A stretch of DNA of 6,801 nt from Candidatus Omnitrophota bacterium (GTDB lineage: Bacteria; Omnitrophota; Gorgyraeia; Tantalellales; Tantalellaceae), in NCBI GenBank assembly GCA_023142805.1, contig JAGLIU010000162.1:1-6801 (forward strand), read 5' to 3'. Positions 1 to 6,152 of this stretch are shown here, one piece after another. The translations under genes were made by a program, and so were the position numbers. The notes beneath the pieces were generated by a model. That model was not told the origin of the DNA and searched no databases. It saw only the letters and a program-made list of their open reading frames with translations. Position 1 is the stretch's first letter, and every line of letters starts with the position of its first letter.

Positions 1-1081
1 ACATATATCACTGGCGCTTTTTGAAGAAGAAGAAAAAAAAGGGATAAAAGGAGTTTTGTTCAAAAGGGAAGACGGCAGGTATAATTGTAATATGGTTTTA
101 GATGGGAAATTAAAGATCGAAGGCATAGTGGATTTTTCTAACAAAGCCATGGAACTTGATTTTGTTCCTGTATCAGACGATAGATGGTTGGTAAAGATAA
201 AGGGGGGTATGGAAAGCAACGGGAGTATAAGTATTTATTCTCGTATAGATAAGATAAAAGCGGGTGATGTGGAATTGATAGGTGATATATGGATTTCATA
301 TTTATCCGGTAATGTTTCCGAGTTTTCGATGAAGACCGAGAATTTTCTTGTTAATCGAAAACCATTCTGGGATATTATGGTCAATGGTAAGTTTTCGAGA
401 TTTGATAATAAAATTACTATTGATCGGGTTAAGTGGGGGGATAATATAACATTAACGGGTGATCTTTTCACAAAAACACCCTGTCCGATGGATCTCAGGA
501 TCCTTATAAAGGGCCTGGAACTGGCTGAGATCGCGAAGATGTTGTCTGTAAAAAAAGATGAGCTTACAGGAAGGTTGGAAGGAGACATAGGTATAACCGG
601 ATCAAGAAATAAAGCTACGGTCAAAGGAAGGGTATATATCGGGGAAGGTACACTTGGTGAGATGAAGTTTCGGTCTTTATTCGCGACGCTTAAGGGGAAT
701 TTACCGGTTATAAGTATTGTTGATTCTCGTGTGGTGAAAGATTGGGGAAACATTCTTGTTAGTGGAGAGATAGATTTCAGTAAATTACGCGGCGGGAAAG
801 CTTTTGATGATCTTCTTTTCGAAACGGATAATAAAGTAGCGGTATGGGAGAATTGGCAGATAGCGAAAGAAGAAACTCTTAACATTGTGGAAGCAAGTAA
901 AGATAGGATGACGGTGATCACGAGTTTAGAGGATGATGATCTGACCGAAGGTTTTCGTCTTAAGGACTCTCAACAGAAAGAATTGGGATTTAAATACAAA
1001 CTGGATACAGGTAATAGCATTAAGCTGGAGTTTGAAGAAGATAGAGATTTTTTTGGGGTAGAGCACAAAATACAGTTTTGA
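1..1081 (+). CDS. TamB/AsmA-like envelope protein, C-terminal part (5' truncated)
   Basis: The reading frame is open from base 2 to the TGA at 1079-1081, giving 359 visible residues; the gene begins upstream of the window. A TTG at 56 is the first start-like codon, but it lies inside the open frame and is unlikely to be the true start. The sequence is a long run of alternating short beta strands with repeated patterns such as 'GRLEGDIGITG' and 'VKGRVYIGEG', as in AsmA/TamB/DUF490 proteins, which form hydrophobic grooves between inner and outer membrane. The last 35 or so residues (ELGFKYKLD... to terminal GVEHKIQF) resemble the TamB C-terminal end, which finishes on an aromatic residue. Known family members are implicated in phospholipid transport or outer-membrane assembly. 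It lies 79 bases before mlaE, so a joint role in lipid traffic is inferred. The family call rests on pattern, not on catalytic motifs; another beta-helical envelope protein is possible. Confidence 0.66.
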   Translation, partial: HISLALFEEEEKKGIKGVLFKREDGRYNCNMVLDGKLKIEGIVDFSNKAMELDFVPVSDDRWLVKIKGGMESNGSISIYSRIDKIKAGDVELIGDIWISYLSGNVSEFSMKTENFLVNRKPFWDIMVNGKFSRFDNKITIDRVKWGDNITLTGDLFTKTPCPMDLRILIKGLELAEIAKMLSVKKDELTGRLEGDIGITGSRNKATVKGRVYIGEGTLGEMKFRSLFATLKGNLPVISIVDSRVVKDWGNILVSGEIDFSKLRGGKAFDDLLFETDNKVAVWENWQIAKEETLNIVEASKDRMTVITSLEDDDLTEGFRLKDSQQKELGFKYKLDTGNSIKLEFEEDRDFFGVEHKIQF

Positions 1082-1160
1082 TCCGTTATTTAACACGGTG
1101 GATGATCTTATAAAGAACAGAGAATTAGACAGTAGATAGAACATTAACGAATGGTGACAT

Positions 1161-1973
1161 ATGGGACGATTATTGATTAAAGGGTTTATCGGGAATTTTT
1201 TGAATTCTACATATAGAAATATCAAAGTTTTTTTTCGATATGTGGGAAGTCTCGCGATACTTTTGTTCCGGACGATATTCTGGATGTTCATTCCGCCTAT
1301 AAGAAAAAGACAGATATTGGAACAGATGAACAATATAGGTGTAAAAAGTTTTCCTATAGTGTTTTTGATCAGCACATTCACCGGGATAGTACTTGCGCTT
1401 CAAAGCGCTTATCAAATGCAGAAGTTTTCCGCGGAAATGTACATAGCGTCGCTGGTCGCTCTTTCAGTAACGCGTGAACTTGGACCGGTATTGACAGCGC
1501 TTGTAATTGCCGGTAGGTGCGGGGCCGCTATGACGGCTGAACTTGGTACTATGAAAGTTACTGAACAGGTAGAAGCGTTAGAAACATTGTCGGCAAACCC
1601 GGTGCAGTATCTGGTTGTGCCCAGGTTTTTGGCTTTGATCATAATGGTGCCGCTTTTGACGATCTGCGCGGATTTTTTCGGAATAATGGGCGGATATCTG
1701 ATAGGTGTGGGTAAACTTGGGATCTCGCATGGGATGTATCTTAAGATGACATTTGATCCGCTGGCTTTAAAGGATATAGTGACGGGACTGATCAAGAGTT
1801 TTTCGTTCGCGGTGATAATATGTGTGATAGCGTGTTTTGAAGGTGTACATTCGGCTGGTGGAGCCGAAGGGGTAGGCAGGGCTACGACCGCAAGTGTTGT
1901 AAGAAGCTTTATTATGATAATAATCGCGGATTGTTTCTTTACCGCGTTATTCTATTTTATTATGGCAAAGTAA
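1161..1973 (+). CDS. mlaE: MlaE-family ABC transporter permease
   Basis: Integral membrane subunit of the MlaFED-type phospholipid transporter in the inner membrane. The 270 residues are of typical family length. An amphipathic N-terminal stretch (about 1-45) precedes hydrophobic segments at roughly 65-82, 108-120, 150-185, 210-227 and 248-268. Family hallmarks are clear: TRELGPV at 104-110, AGRCGAAMTAELGTMKVTEQ at 117-136 and EGVGRATTASVV at 236-247. The start is fixed, because an in-frame TGA lies six bases upstream (1155-1157) and no other ATG is near. The ribosome binding site is poor: only GGTGA within the eight bases before the start, which suggests coupling to upstream translation or a weak initiation rate. 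mlaF follows after 16 bases, so the two are surely co-transcribed. The family is well conserved and the call is firm; the transported lipid and its direction cannot be read from the sequence. Confidence 0.95.
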   Translation: MGRLLIKGFIGNFLNSTYRNIKVFFRYVGSLAILLFRTIFWMFIPPIRKRQILEQMNNIGVKSFPIVFLISTFTGIVLALQSAYQMQKFSAEMYIASLVALSVTRELGPVLTALVIAGRCGAAMTAELGTMKVTEQVEALETLSANPVQYLVVPRFLALIIMVPLLTICADFFGIMGGYLIGVGKLGISHGMYLKMTFDPLALKDIVTGLIKSFSFAVIICVIACFEGVHSAGGAEGVGRATTASVVRSFIMIIIADCFFTALFYFIMAK

Positions 1974-1989
1974 AAAAAGGTTAAAAAGT

Positions 1990-2766
1990 ATGGAGCAGGG
2001 CTCAGATAATCTTATGATCGAACTGAAAAACGTAAGTAAGACATTTAACGGGCGTTTAGTTTTGGATGGGCTTGATCTATCTGTTAAGACCGGTGAGTCT
2101 TTGGTTATTATCGGACGTTCAGGTTGTGGAAAAAGTGTGACACTCAAACATATAATAGGCATATTGCGGCCGGATTGTGGAGAAGTCAGAGTGGACGGGA
2201 AAGATATAACGAAGCTGAATGTGAAAGAATTGAATAAGATGCGTATGAATTTTGGGATGCTTTTTCAAGGTGCCGCGCTCTTTGATTCACTGAGTGTTTT
2301 GAAAAATGTTGGATTTCAGCTTTTTGAATATTCGGAGATGACTCTGGACGAGATAAAGAGGCGTGTCGCGGAATGTCTGAGCAGAGTCGGATTAAAAGGT
2401 ATAGAAGACGCTAAACCTTCGGAACTTTCAGGGGGTATGAAAAAAAGGGTAGGACTTGCCCGGGCAATATGTATGTTTCCAAAGATCATATTGTTTGATG
2501 AGCCCACTACAGGTCTTGATCCCATAATGGGGGATGTGATAAATGATCTTATAAGGCATTTGCATGATACGCTTAAAATGACTTCGGTAACGGTGACACA
2601 TGATATGAAAAGCGCGTATAAGATAGCGGATCGTATAGCTATGCTTTATGATAAAAAGATAATAGCGGTAGGGACGCCTGAAGAAATAGAAAATTCCGAT
2701 AATCCTATTGTGAAACAATTTGTTACCGGGGCCGCGGAAGGTCCTATAAACAGTACGGAAGATTGA
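1990..2766 (+). CDS. mlaF: MlaF-type phospholipid transporter ATPase
   Basis: Cytoplasmic ATPase that powers the MlaE permease. All ABC motifs are intact in the 258 residues: Walker A GRSGCGKS (42-49), Q-loop in LFQGAALFDS (Q93), signature LSGGM (146-150), Walker B IILFDE (166-171), D-loop GLDP (175-178) and switch histidine H204 in VTVTHDM. The FQGAALFDSLSV segment after the Q-loop is typical of the MlaF/Ttg2A branch. AAAGG at 1976-1980 sits nine bases before the ATG at 1990. A second ATG at 2014 would give the common family start MIELKNVSKTF; it lacks a good ribosome binding site, so 1990 is preferred but not certain. The gene ends with tandem stops TGA-TAA. In E. coli the MlaF C-terminal tail contacts MlaB of the neighbouring subunit; a tail of about 18 residues exists here but no mlaB lies beside it. 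Confidence 0.95.
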   Translation: MEQGSDNLMIELKNVSKTFNGRLVLDGLDLSVKTGESLVIIGRSGCGKSVTLKHIIGILRPDCGEVRVDGKDITKLNVKELNKMRMNFGMLFQGAALFDSLSVLKNVGFQLFEYSEMTLDEIKRRVAECLSRVGLKGIEDAKPSELSGGMKKRVGLARAICMFPKIILFDEPTTGLDPIMGDVINDLIRHLHDTLKMTSVTVTHDMKSAYKIADRIAMLYDKKIIAVGTPEEIENSDNPIVKQFVTGAAEGPINSTED

Positions 2767-2776
2767 TAAAAGGTCA

Positions 2777-2797
2777 CAGGGTTTTAGACTTTTTGAA
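2777..2797 (+). repeat. Leader motif copy 1, before mlaD
   Basis: The stretch begins CAGGGTTTTAGACTTTT and runs into TTTTTGAA. It matches the leader of the serine acetyltransferase gene at 5305-5324 (16 of the first 17 bases identical). In both places TTTTTGAA, then GTTAAAC, then a GGAG-type ribosome binding site follow in the same order. Its function is unknown; it could be a dispersed intergenic repeat or a shared regulatory element. Confidence 0.4.
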
Positions 2798-2812
2798 CCG
2801 TTAATGTTAAAC

Positions 2813-2818
2813 GAGGAG
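2813..2818 (+). promoter_or_regulatory. Ribosome binding site that sets the mlaD start
   Basis: GAGGAG lies six bases before the ATG at 2825. The upstream in-frame ATG at 2804 precedes this site and would translate through it, so 2825 is the better start. Confidence 0.75.
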
Positions 2819-2824
2819 AAGTTC

Positions 2825-3556
2825 ATGATTAGAGATGAAAAACTTGAGATGAAAGTAGGGTTGTTCATAGGTATGGGTGTATTTATTATGTTTCTGATCG
2901 TTTTTTCAATAAGTGATTTTTATTTGCTTAAGAAAGGATACGAGATCAATGTGATATTTAGTTATGCCAACGGTTTAACAGAAAACGCTCCCGTTCGAGT
3001 GGCCGGGGTGGATGCCGGGGAGGTAAAGTCTATAGAAATATTTTATGATGAGGAAGCTGAAAAGACACGCGTTAAGGTAGGGGCATGGATCAACGGAGAA
3101 TTAAATATACAGACTGACGCGGTAGCGAGAATCAATGCACTAGGACTTTTGGGTGAGCAATATCTTGAAATAACTCCCGGGGTTGTTAAAACATTTGTCG
3201 CGCCGGGAGAGACAATTATAGGGAGAACCCCTGTCAATATCGGAGAACAAATGGAAGGCATGAATGAGTTTATCCAGTCTTTCGGTAAGGTTATCAAACG
3301 TGTGGAGAAGGGCGAGGGTACGGTAGGTAAATTACTTACAGATGACGCTCTTTATAATGATCTTGAAACTATTTTAGCGGGAATAAAGAACGGAAAAGGG
3401 ACTGTCGGGAAACTTCTTACCAAAGAGAAGATCTATAATGATCTGGAAAGTTTCGTAAGCGATATTAAGGCTCATCCCTGGAAACTTTTAAGTAAGCCTT
3501 CAAGACGAAAGAAAAAAACGGAAAAAAAGGCAAAAGGGACCCCCATAAAGGTTTAA
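2825..3556 (+). CDS. mlaD: MlaD-type MCE-domain lipid transport protein
   Basis: Substrate-binding subunit anchored in the inner membrane with its MCE domain in the periplasm; family members form a hexameric ring with a central lipid channel over MlaE. From the chosen start the protein has 243 residues: one N-terminal membrane helix (about 11-31), an MCE domain (about 39-116, with ANGLTENAPVRVAGVDAGEV at 48-67 and ALGLLGEQYLEI at 105-116), then a helical C-terminal region. That region has two copies of a GxGTVGKLLT...YNDLE motif, 27 residues apart, followed by HPWKLL and a strongly basic tail (SRRKKKTEKKAK, 226-237). It is about 60 residues longer than E. coli MlaD (183). The start at 2825 is chosen for its GAGGAG site; an ATG at 2804 would add seven residues. 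mlaC and mlaB do not follow; the next gene is unrelated. Confidence 0.93.
   Translation: MIRDEKLEMKVGLFIGMGVFIMFLIVFSISDFYLLKKGYEINVIFSYANGLTENAPVRVAGVDAGEVKSIEIFYDEEAEKTRVKVGAWINGELNIQTDAVARINALGLLGEQYLEITPGVVKTFVAPGETIIGRTPVNIGEQMEGMNEFIQSFGKVIKRVEKGEGTVGKLLTDDALYNDLETILAGIKNGKGTVGKLLTKEKIYNDLESFVSDIKAHPWKLLSKPSRRKKKTEKKAKGTPIKV
3311..3448 (+). repeat. Tandem 27-residue repeat within mlaD
   Basis: Residues 163-181 (GEGTVGKLLTDDALYNDLE) and 190-208 (GKGTVGKLLTKEKIYNDLE) match at 14 of 19 positions with a period of 27 residues (81 bases). The DNA of the two copies has diverged by many silent changes, so this is an old repeat kept at protein level. Similar GTxGKLL...LY motifs are known in the C-terminal helices of longer MlaD-like proteins. 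Confidence 0.8.
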
Positions 3557-3617
3557 TTATACGGATATTAGTGTGGTGCCGTCGGTATTTCACGGGCGGG
3601 TAGTTTATTTATTTTTG

Positions 3618-3626
3618 TGTTATATT
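3618..3626 (+). promoter_or_regulatory. Possible extended -10 promoter before the PIN-TRAM gene
   Basis: TGTTATATT fits the TGn-TATAAT extended -10 pattern with one mismatch in the hexamer. No convincing -35 box is seen about 17 bases upstream. Transcription would begin near 3633, leaving a very short leader that includes at most part of the ribosome binding site. Its position in the 89-base gap between mlaD and the next gene makes it a plausible start of a second transcription unit. Confidence 0.28.
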
Positions 3627-3645
3627 ACGAAAGGGAGTGTGAGGT

Positions 3646-4662
3646 ATGACTATTAGGGTTATTAGATTGTTTTTCTTACTTTTGAGTATGATCTGCGGAT
3701 ATTATTTGGGATATTTGTTCTTAAATTTTTCCACCGAAGGCGGAATGATAGGTTCAGCTGTTGGACTTTTGGGCGGAGCGTTTATGATCTTTGTAGAGTC
3801 TAAACTTGAGCGGGTATCAATACAGAATCTTTCCGCGTCCGCGTTCGGATTGGCGTTTGGATTTTTTATGGCATGGTTAACGAGTTTGATCTTGAGACTG
3901 GTTCCGATAGATGAAGGTGTTTATTCGTCACTTAAGATAATTTTAACGCTGATTTTTTGTTATTTGGGTATGATAATAGCCGTAAAAGGTAAAGATGAAT
4001 TTAATATAGTTATTCCATATGTAAGGTTTTCCAGAGAAGACAGGCGGGATCAGGTATTTCTTTTGGATACCAGCGTAATAATAGACGGAAGGATAGCCGG
4101 TATATTCGAGACAGGGTTTTTGGAAGGAAAAGTAGTAGTTCCAAGATTCGTTCTTAATGAATTACACCAGGTAGCTGATAGTGCGGATGATCTAAAGCGT
4201 ACTAGAGGGCGACGGGGTCTTGATATGTTGGAGAACATAAAAAGTATCAAAGGTATGAGCGTTGTCATACATGAAGAAGGACTTAGTGAAATAAAAGAAG
4301 TAGACGCGAAGCTTGTACGTATGGCGAAAATGTTGGATTGTCCTATTGTGACGAATGATTTTAATCTTAATAAAGTCGCGCGAATAGAAGGAGTCGCGAT
4401 ACTGAACATAAATGATCTTTCAAACGCGCTCAGGCCGATAGTATTTCCCGGGGAAAAAATAAATGTGTATATCAAGAAAGAAGGAAAAGAGAGAAATCAG
4501 GGGATAGCGTTCATGGATGACGGTACAATGATCGTTGTAGAAAATGGCAAAAAACTGATCGGGAAAAATATTAAGGTATCGGTGTCCAGTGTGTTGCAGA
4601 CATCCGCCGGTAAAATGATATTCGCGAACGCTGTTAACGGAGTCAAAGAAAACAAGGAATGA
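3646..4662 (+). CDS. yacL: Membrane-anchored PIN-TRAM domain protein (YacL type)
   Basis: 338 residues in three parts. Four hydrophobic segments come first (about 6-27, 33-52, 62-85, 95-113). A PIN nuclease-fold domain follows (about 136-260), then a TRAM domain (about 266-330) predicted to bind RNA. The PIN acidic residues are present: D141 in LLDTSVIIDGR, E172 in VLNELHQVAD, D220 in EVDAKLV and D238 in VTNDFNL, so a metal-dependent ribonuclease activity is plausible. The order of parts matches the YacL family of Bacillus, whose physiological substrate is poorly defined. AGGGAG at 3632-3637 lies eight bases before the ATG. ispF follows after 95 bases, the same neighbourhood (yacL next to the isp genes) as in Firmicutes. 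The family call is firm; the substrate is unknown. Confidence 0.9.
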   Translation: MTIRVIRLFFLLLSMICGYYLGYLFLNFSTEGGMIGSAVGLLGGAFMIFVESKLERVSIQNLSASAFGLAFGFFMAWLTSLILRLVPIDEGVYSSLKIILTLIFCYLGMIIAVKGKDEFNIVIPYVRFSREDRRDQVFLLDTSVIIDGRIAGIFETGFLEGKVVVPRFVLNELHQVADSADDLKRTRGRRGLDMLENIKSIKGMSVVIHEEGLSEIKEVDAKLVRMAKMLDCPIVTNDFNLNKVARIEGVAILNINDLSNALRPIVFPGEKINVYIKKEGKERNQGIAFMDDGTMIVVENGKKLIGKNIKVSVSSVLQTSAGKMIFANAVNGVKENKE

Positions 4663-4715
4663 CCGCGAGTGTTACAAGGTCAAAAAAGTTACCTGAGGTT
4701 CTTTGGTCGGTAGTT

Positions 4716-4743
4716 TCAGCCGTAGGCTGATCCGTTACGCGGA
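4716..4743 (+). promoter_or_regulatory. Two adjacent small hairpins before ispF
   Basis: TCAGCC (4716-4721), loop GTA, GGCTGA (4725-4730) is a perfect six-pair stem. Directly after it TCCG (4731-4734) pairs with CGGA (4740-4743), extendable by a T-G pair to leave a TAC loop. The two loops, GTA and TAC, are complementary. No T-run follows, so this is not an intrinsic terminator. The structure ends two bases before the AAAGG ribosome binding site (4745-4749) of ispF, so an effect on translation or mRNA stability is possible; a dispersed palindromic repeat is the alternative. Confidence 0.5.
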
Positions 4744-4757
4744 TAAAGGCAGAGAGA

Positions 4758-5240
4758 ATGAGAGTAGGAATAGGATACGACATACATCGCTTAGTAAAAA
4801 AGATACCTATGGTATTGGGGGGTGTTAGTATATCACACACAAAAGGGCCTGTAGCGCATTCTGATGGGGACGTTCTCCTGCACGCGATTTGTGACGCTGT
4901 TTTGGGGGCTCTGGGTAGAGGCGACATAGGGATGATGTTTCCTGACACGGATCCGTCGTTTAAGGGTACTGATAGCGGAGAATTTTTAGAAAAAGTTACG
5001 GAGATAATGGATAAGGACGGATTTGTTGTCGCCAATCTGGATTGTACGGTTATTTCAGAAGATATAAAAGTGACGTCTTATCGTGAACAGATCACAAAGA
5101 ATATAAGCGGTATATTGGACGTTTCTGAAAAAGTCATAAACGTAAAAGGAAAAACCGCGGAAGGGTTGGGAGAGACAGGCAAAGGCGACGCTATCGAAGC
5201 CCACGCGGTGGTGTTGTTAATAAAAAAAGACAAGAGTTAA
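4758..5240 (+). CDS. ispF: 2-C-methyl-D-erythritol 2,4-cyclodiphosphate synthase
   Basis: Cytoplasmic enzyme of the MEP isoprenoid pathway (EC 4.6.1.12). It converts CDP-methylerythritol 2-phosphate to methylerythritol 2,4-cyclodiphosphate with release of CMP. The 160 residues equal the usual length. The zinc ligands are at the same numbers as in E. coli: D8 and H10 in GYDIH, and H42 in HSDGDVLLHA. Other family motifs are DIGMMFPDTD (56-65) and the C-terminal KTAEGLGETGKGDAIEAHAV, which forms part of the CDP site. AAAGG at 4745-4749, eight bases before the ATG, supports the start. Paired small hairpins lie just upstream. ispD, often fused or adjacent to ispF, is absent on both sides, so it must lie elsewhere if the pathway is complete. 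Confidence 0.97.
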   Translation: MRVGIGYDIHRLVKKIPMVLGGVSISHTKGPVAHSDGDVLLHAICDAVLGALGRGDIGMMFPDTDPSFKGTDSGEFLEKVTEIMDKDGFVVANLDCTVISEDIKVTSYREQITKNISGILDVSEKVINVKGKTAEGLGETGKGDAIEAHAVVLLIKKDKS

Positions 5241-5304
5241 CGGAGTTTACAGGGTTTATAGAGTTAGAGTTTTTTTAAGATCAATATGGATAATGTTCCC
5301 GGAT

Positions 5305-5324
5305 CAGGGTTTTAAACTTTTAAA
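5305..5324 (+). repeat. Leader motif copy 2, before epsC
   Basis: CAGGGTTTTAAACTTTT followed by AAA matches the mlaD leader copy at 2777-2797. The downstream words TTTTTGAA (5341-5348) and GTTAAAC (5351-5357) also recur in the same order before the ribosome binding site. A looser third version, CAGGGTTTATAGAGTT, begins at 5250 just after ispF. The 132-base gap holding these is the longest in the window and is otherwise T-rich without a clear terminator. Confidence 0.4.
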
Positions 5325-5355
5325 CATTTTGGTTTTTAAATTTTTGAATTGTTAA

Positions 5356-5368
5356 ACTCCGGAGGAGT
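5356..5368 (+). promoter_or_regulatory. Ribosome binding site of epsC within a small hairpin
   Basis: GGAGGAG at 5361-5367 is a near-perfect ribosome binding site, five bases before the ATG at 5373, and decides that start over an in-frame TTG at 5349. The site can fold on itself: ACTCC (5356-5360), loop GGA, GGAGT (5364-5368) is a five-pair stem that would hide most of it. The short stem may be only marginally stable. Confidence 0.5.
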
Positions 5369-5372
5369 GATC

Positions 5373-6080
5373 ATGACATTTGTAAACATTTTATTAGTAC
5401 CGATAATTTTAGCGGTAGTTTATTATATTATCGTGCGTGTTTTTTTCTTTGGAAGTATAAAGGCGGCTATAGAGAGAGATCCGTCCGCTACAAGTTTTGC
5501 GGAGATCGCTTTTACGTATTCAGGGTTTCATGCCCTGTTTTTTTACAGGATCACTTATGCCCTGGGCAAAACGAAAGTACCATTTTTCCCCAGAGCTATA
5601 TCTCAATTTGCGAAATGGATAACAGGAATAGAAATACATCCTAAAGCCGAGATCGGAAAAGGGTTTTTTATTGATCATGGTATGGGAGTTGTTATCGGTG
5701 AGACTGTGGTCATAGGGGAAAATGTAACACTTTTTCAAGGGGTAACTTTAGGCGGAACGGGTAAAGAAAAAGGTAAAAGGCATCCTACTTTGGGAAATAA
5801 TGTTGTAGTCGGAGCCGGCGCTAAAGTGCTGGGGAATATTCGTGTAGGTAATAATGTGCTTATAGGCGCAAACGCGGTTGTTCTTCGCGATGTGCCTGAT
5901 GATTCAACTGTTGTTGGTGTACCGGGTAGAGTTGCCAAGAGGCGGGGACAAAGAATCCCCGGAGGCATAAATCTGAATCATAGTTTACTTCCGGATCCGC
6001 TTCAGCAGTCTCTTGAAAAATTGCAGCATGAGATAGATCACATAGAGTGTGACATGGAAAAATATCATGAGGAGAAATAG
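5373..6080 (+). CDS. epsC: Serine O-acetyltransferase with N-terminal membrane helix
   Basis: Transfers acetyl from acetyl-CoA to L-serine (EC 2.3.1.30), the first step of cysteine synthesis. The 235 residues begin with a hydrophobic helix (about 4-27), then the short SAT helical region (ERDPSATSFAEIAFTYSGFHAL, about 34-55), a left-handed beta-helix of hexapeptide repeats (about 86-185) and a charged C-terminal tail. Catalytic features are present: D101-H102 in IDHGMGVVIGET, and H137 in GGTGKEKGKRHPT (127-139), equivalent to E. coli His158 and His193. The length fits the short EpsC/CysE branch. The start is set by GGAGGAG at 5361-5367. cysS follows after 72 bases, a known pairing. The tail ends in Lys, not the Ile that CysE uses to dock into cysteine synthase. 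A membrane helix is unusual for this soluble family; the generic symbol cysE would fit as well. Confidence 0.92.
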   Translation: MTFVNILLVPIILAVVYYIIVRVFFFGSIKAAIERDPSATSFAEIAFTYSGFHALFFYRITYALGKTKVPFFPRAISQFAKWITGIEIHPKAEIGKGFFIDHGMGVVIGETVVIGENVTLFQGVTLGGTGKEKGKRHPTLGNNVVVGAGAKVLGNIRVGNNVLIGANAVVLRDVPDDSTVVGVPGRVAKRRGQRIPGGINLNHSLLPDPLQQSLEKLQHEIDHIECDMEKYHEEK

Positions 6081-6152
6081 GATTTGTGTTAACGTGTCAG
6101 GGACAAGAGTTAGCGAAAATATTGTTTCTGTAGACGGAAAAGGATCATTACG

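Noticed and set aside
235..921. Long antisense open frame opposite the TamB-like gene
   Set aside because: It lies wholly opposite a convincing coding frame, has no ribosome binding site evident, and its translation shows no family features. Similar antisense frames opposite the other genes were dropped for the same reason.
926..1381. Antisense open frame spanning the gap before mlaE
   Set aside because: Most of it mirrors the TamB-like gene end and the mlaE start; the product is an Ile/Phe/Asn-rich run with no recognisable domain.
3580..3626. Terminator after mlaD formed by CCGT/ACGG and the following T-rich stretch
   Set aside because: Only four base pairs can form and they cannot be extended; the T-rich stretch begins several bases away.
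5270..5276. Run of seven T after ispF as an intrinsic terminator
   Set aside because: No GC-rich inverted repeat precedes the T-run.
5289..5294. GATAAT as a -10 box for epsC
   Set aside because: One mismatch to TATAAT, but no -35 match at suitable spacing and no TGn extension; such hexamers are common by chance in AT-rich gaps.
5241..5372. T-box or other cysteine riboswitch before epsC-cysS
   Set aside because: The leader lacks the AGGGTGGNACCGCG-type T-box sequence and any GC-rich antiterminator/terminator pair, and at 132 bases it is short for a T-box.
6102..6115. GACAAGAGTTAGCG, near copy of 5229-5242 at the ispF stop
   Set aside because: A 13 of 14 match is expected by chance a few times in a window of this size, and one copy overlaps coding sequence.
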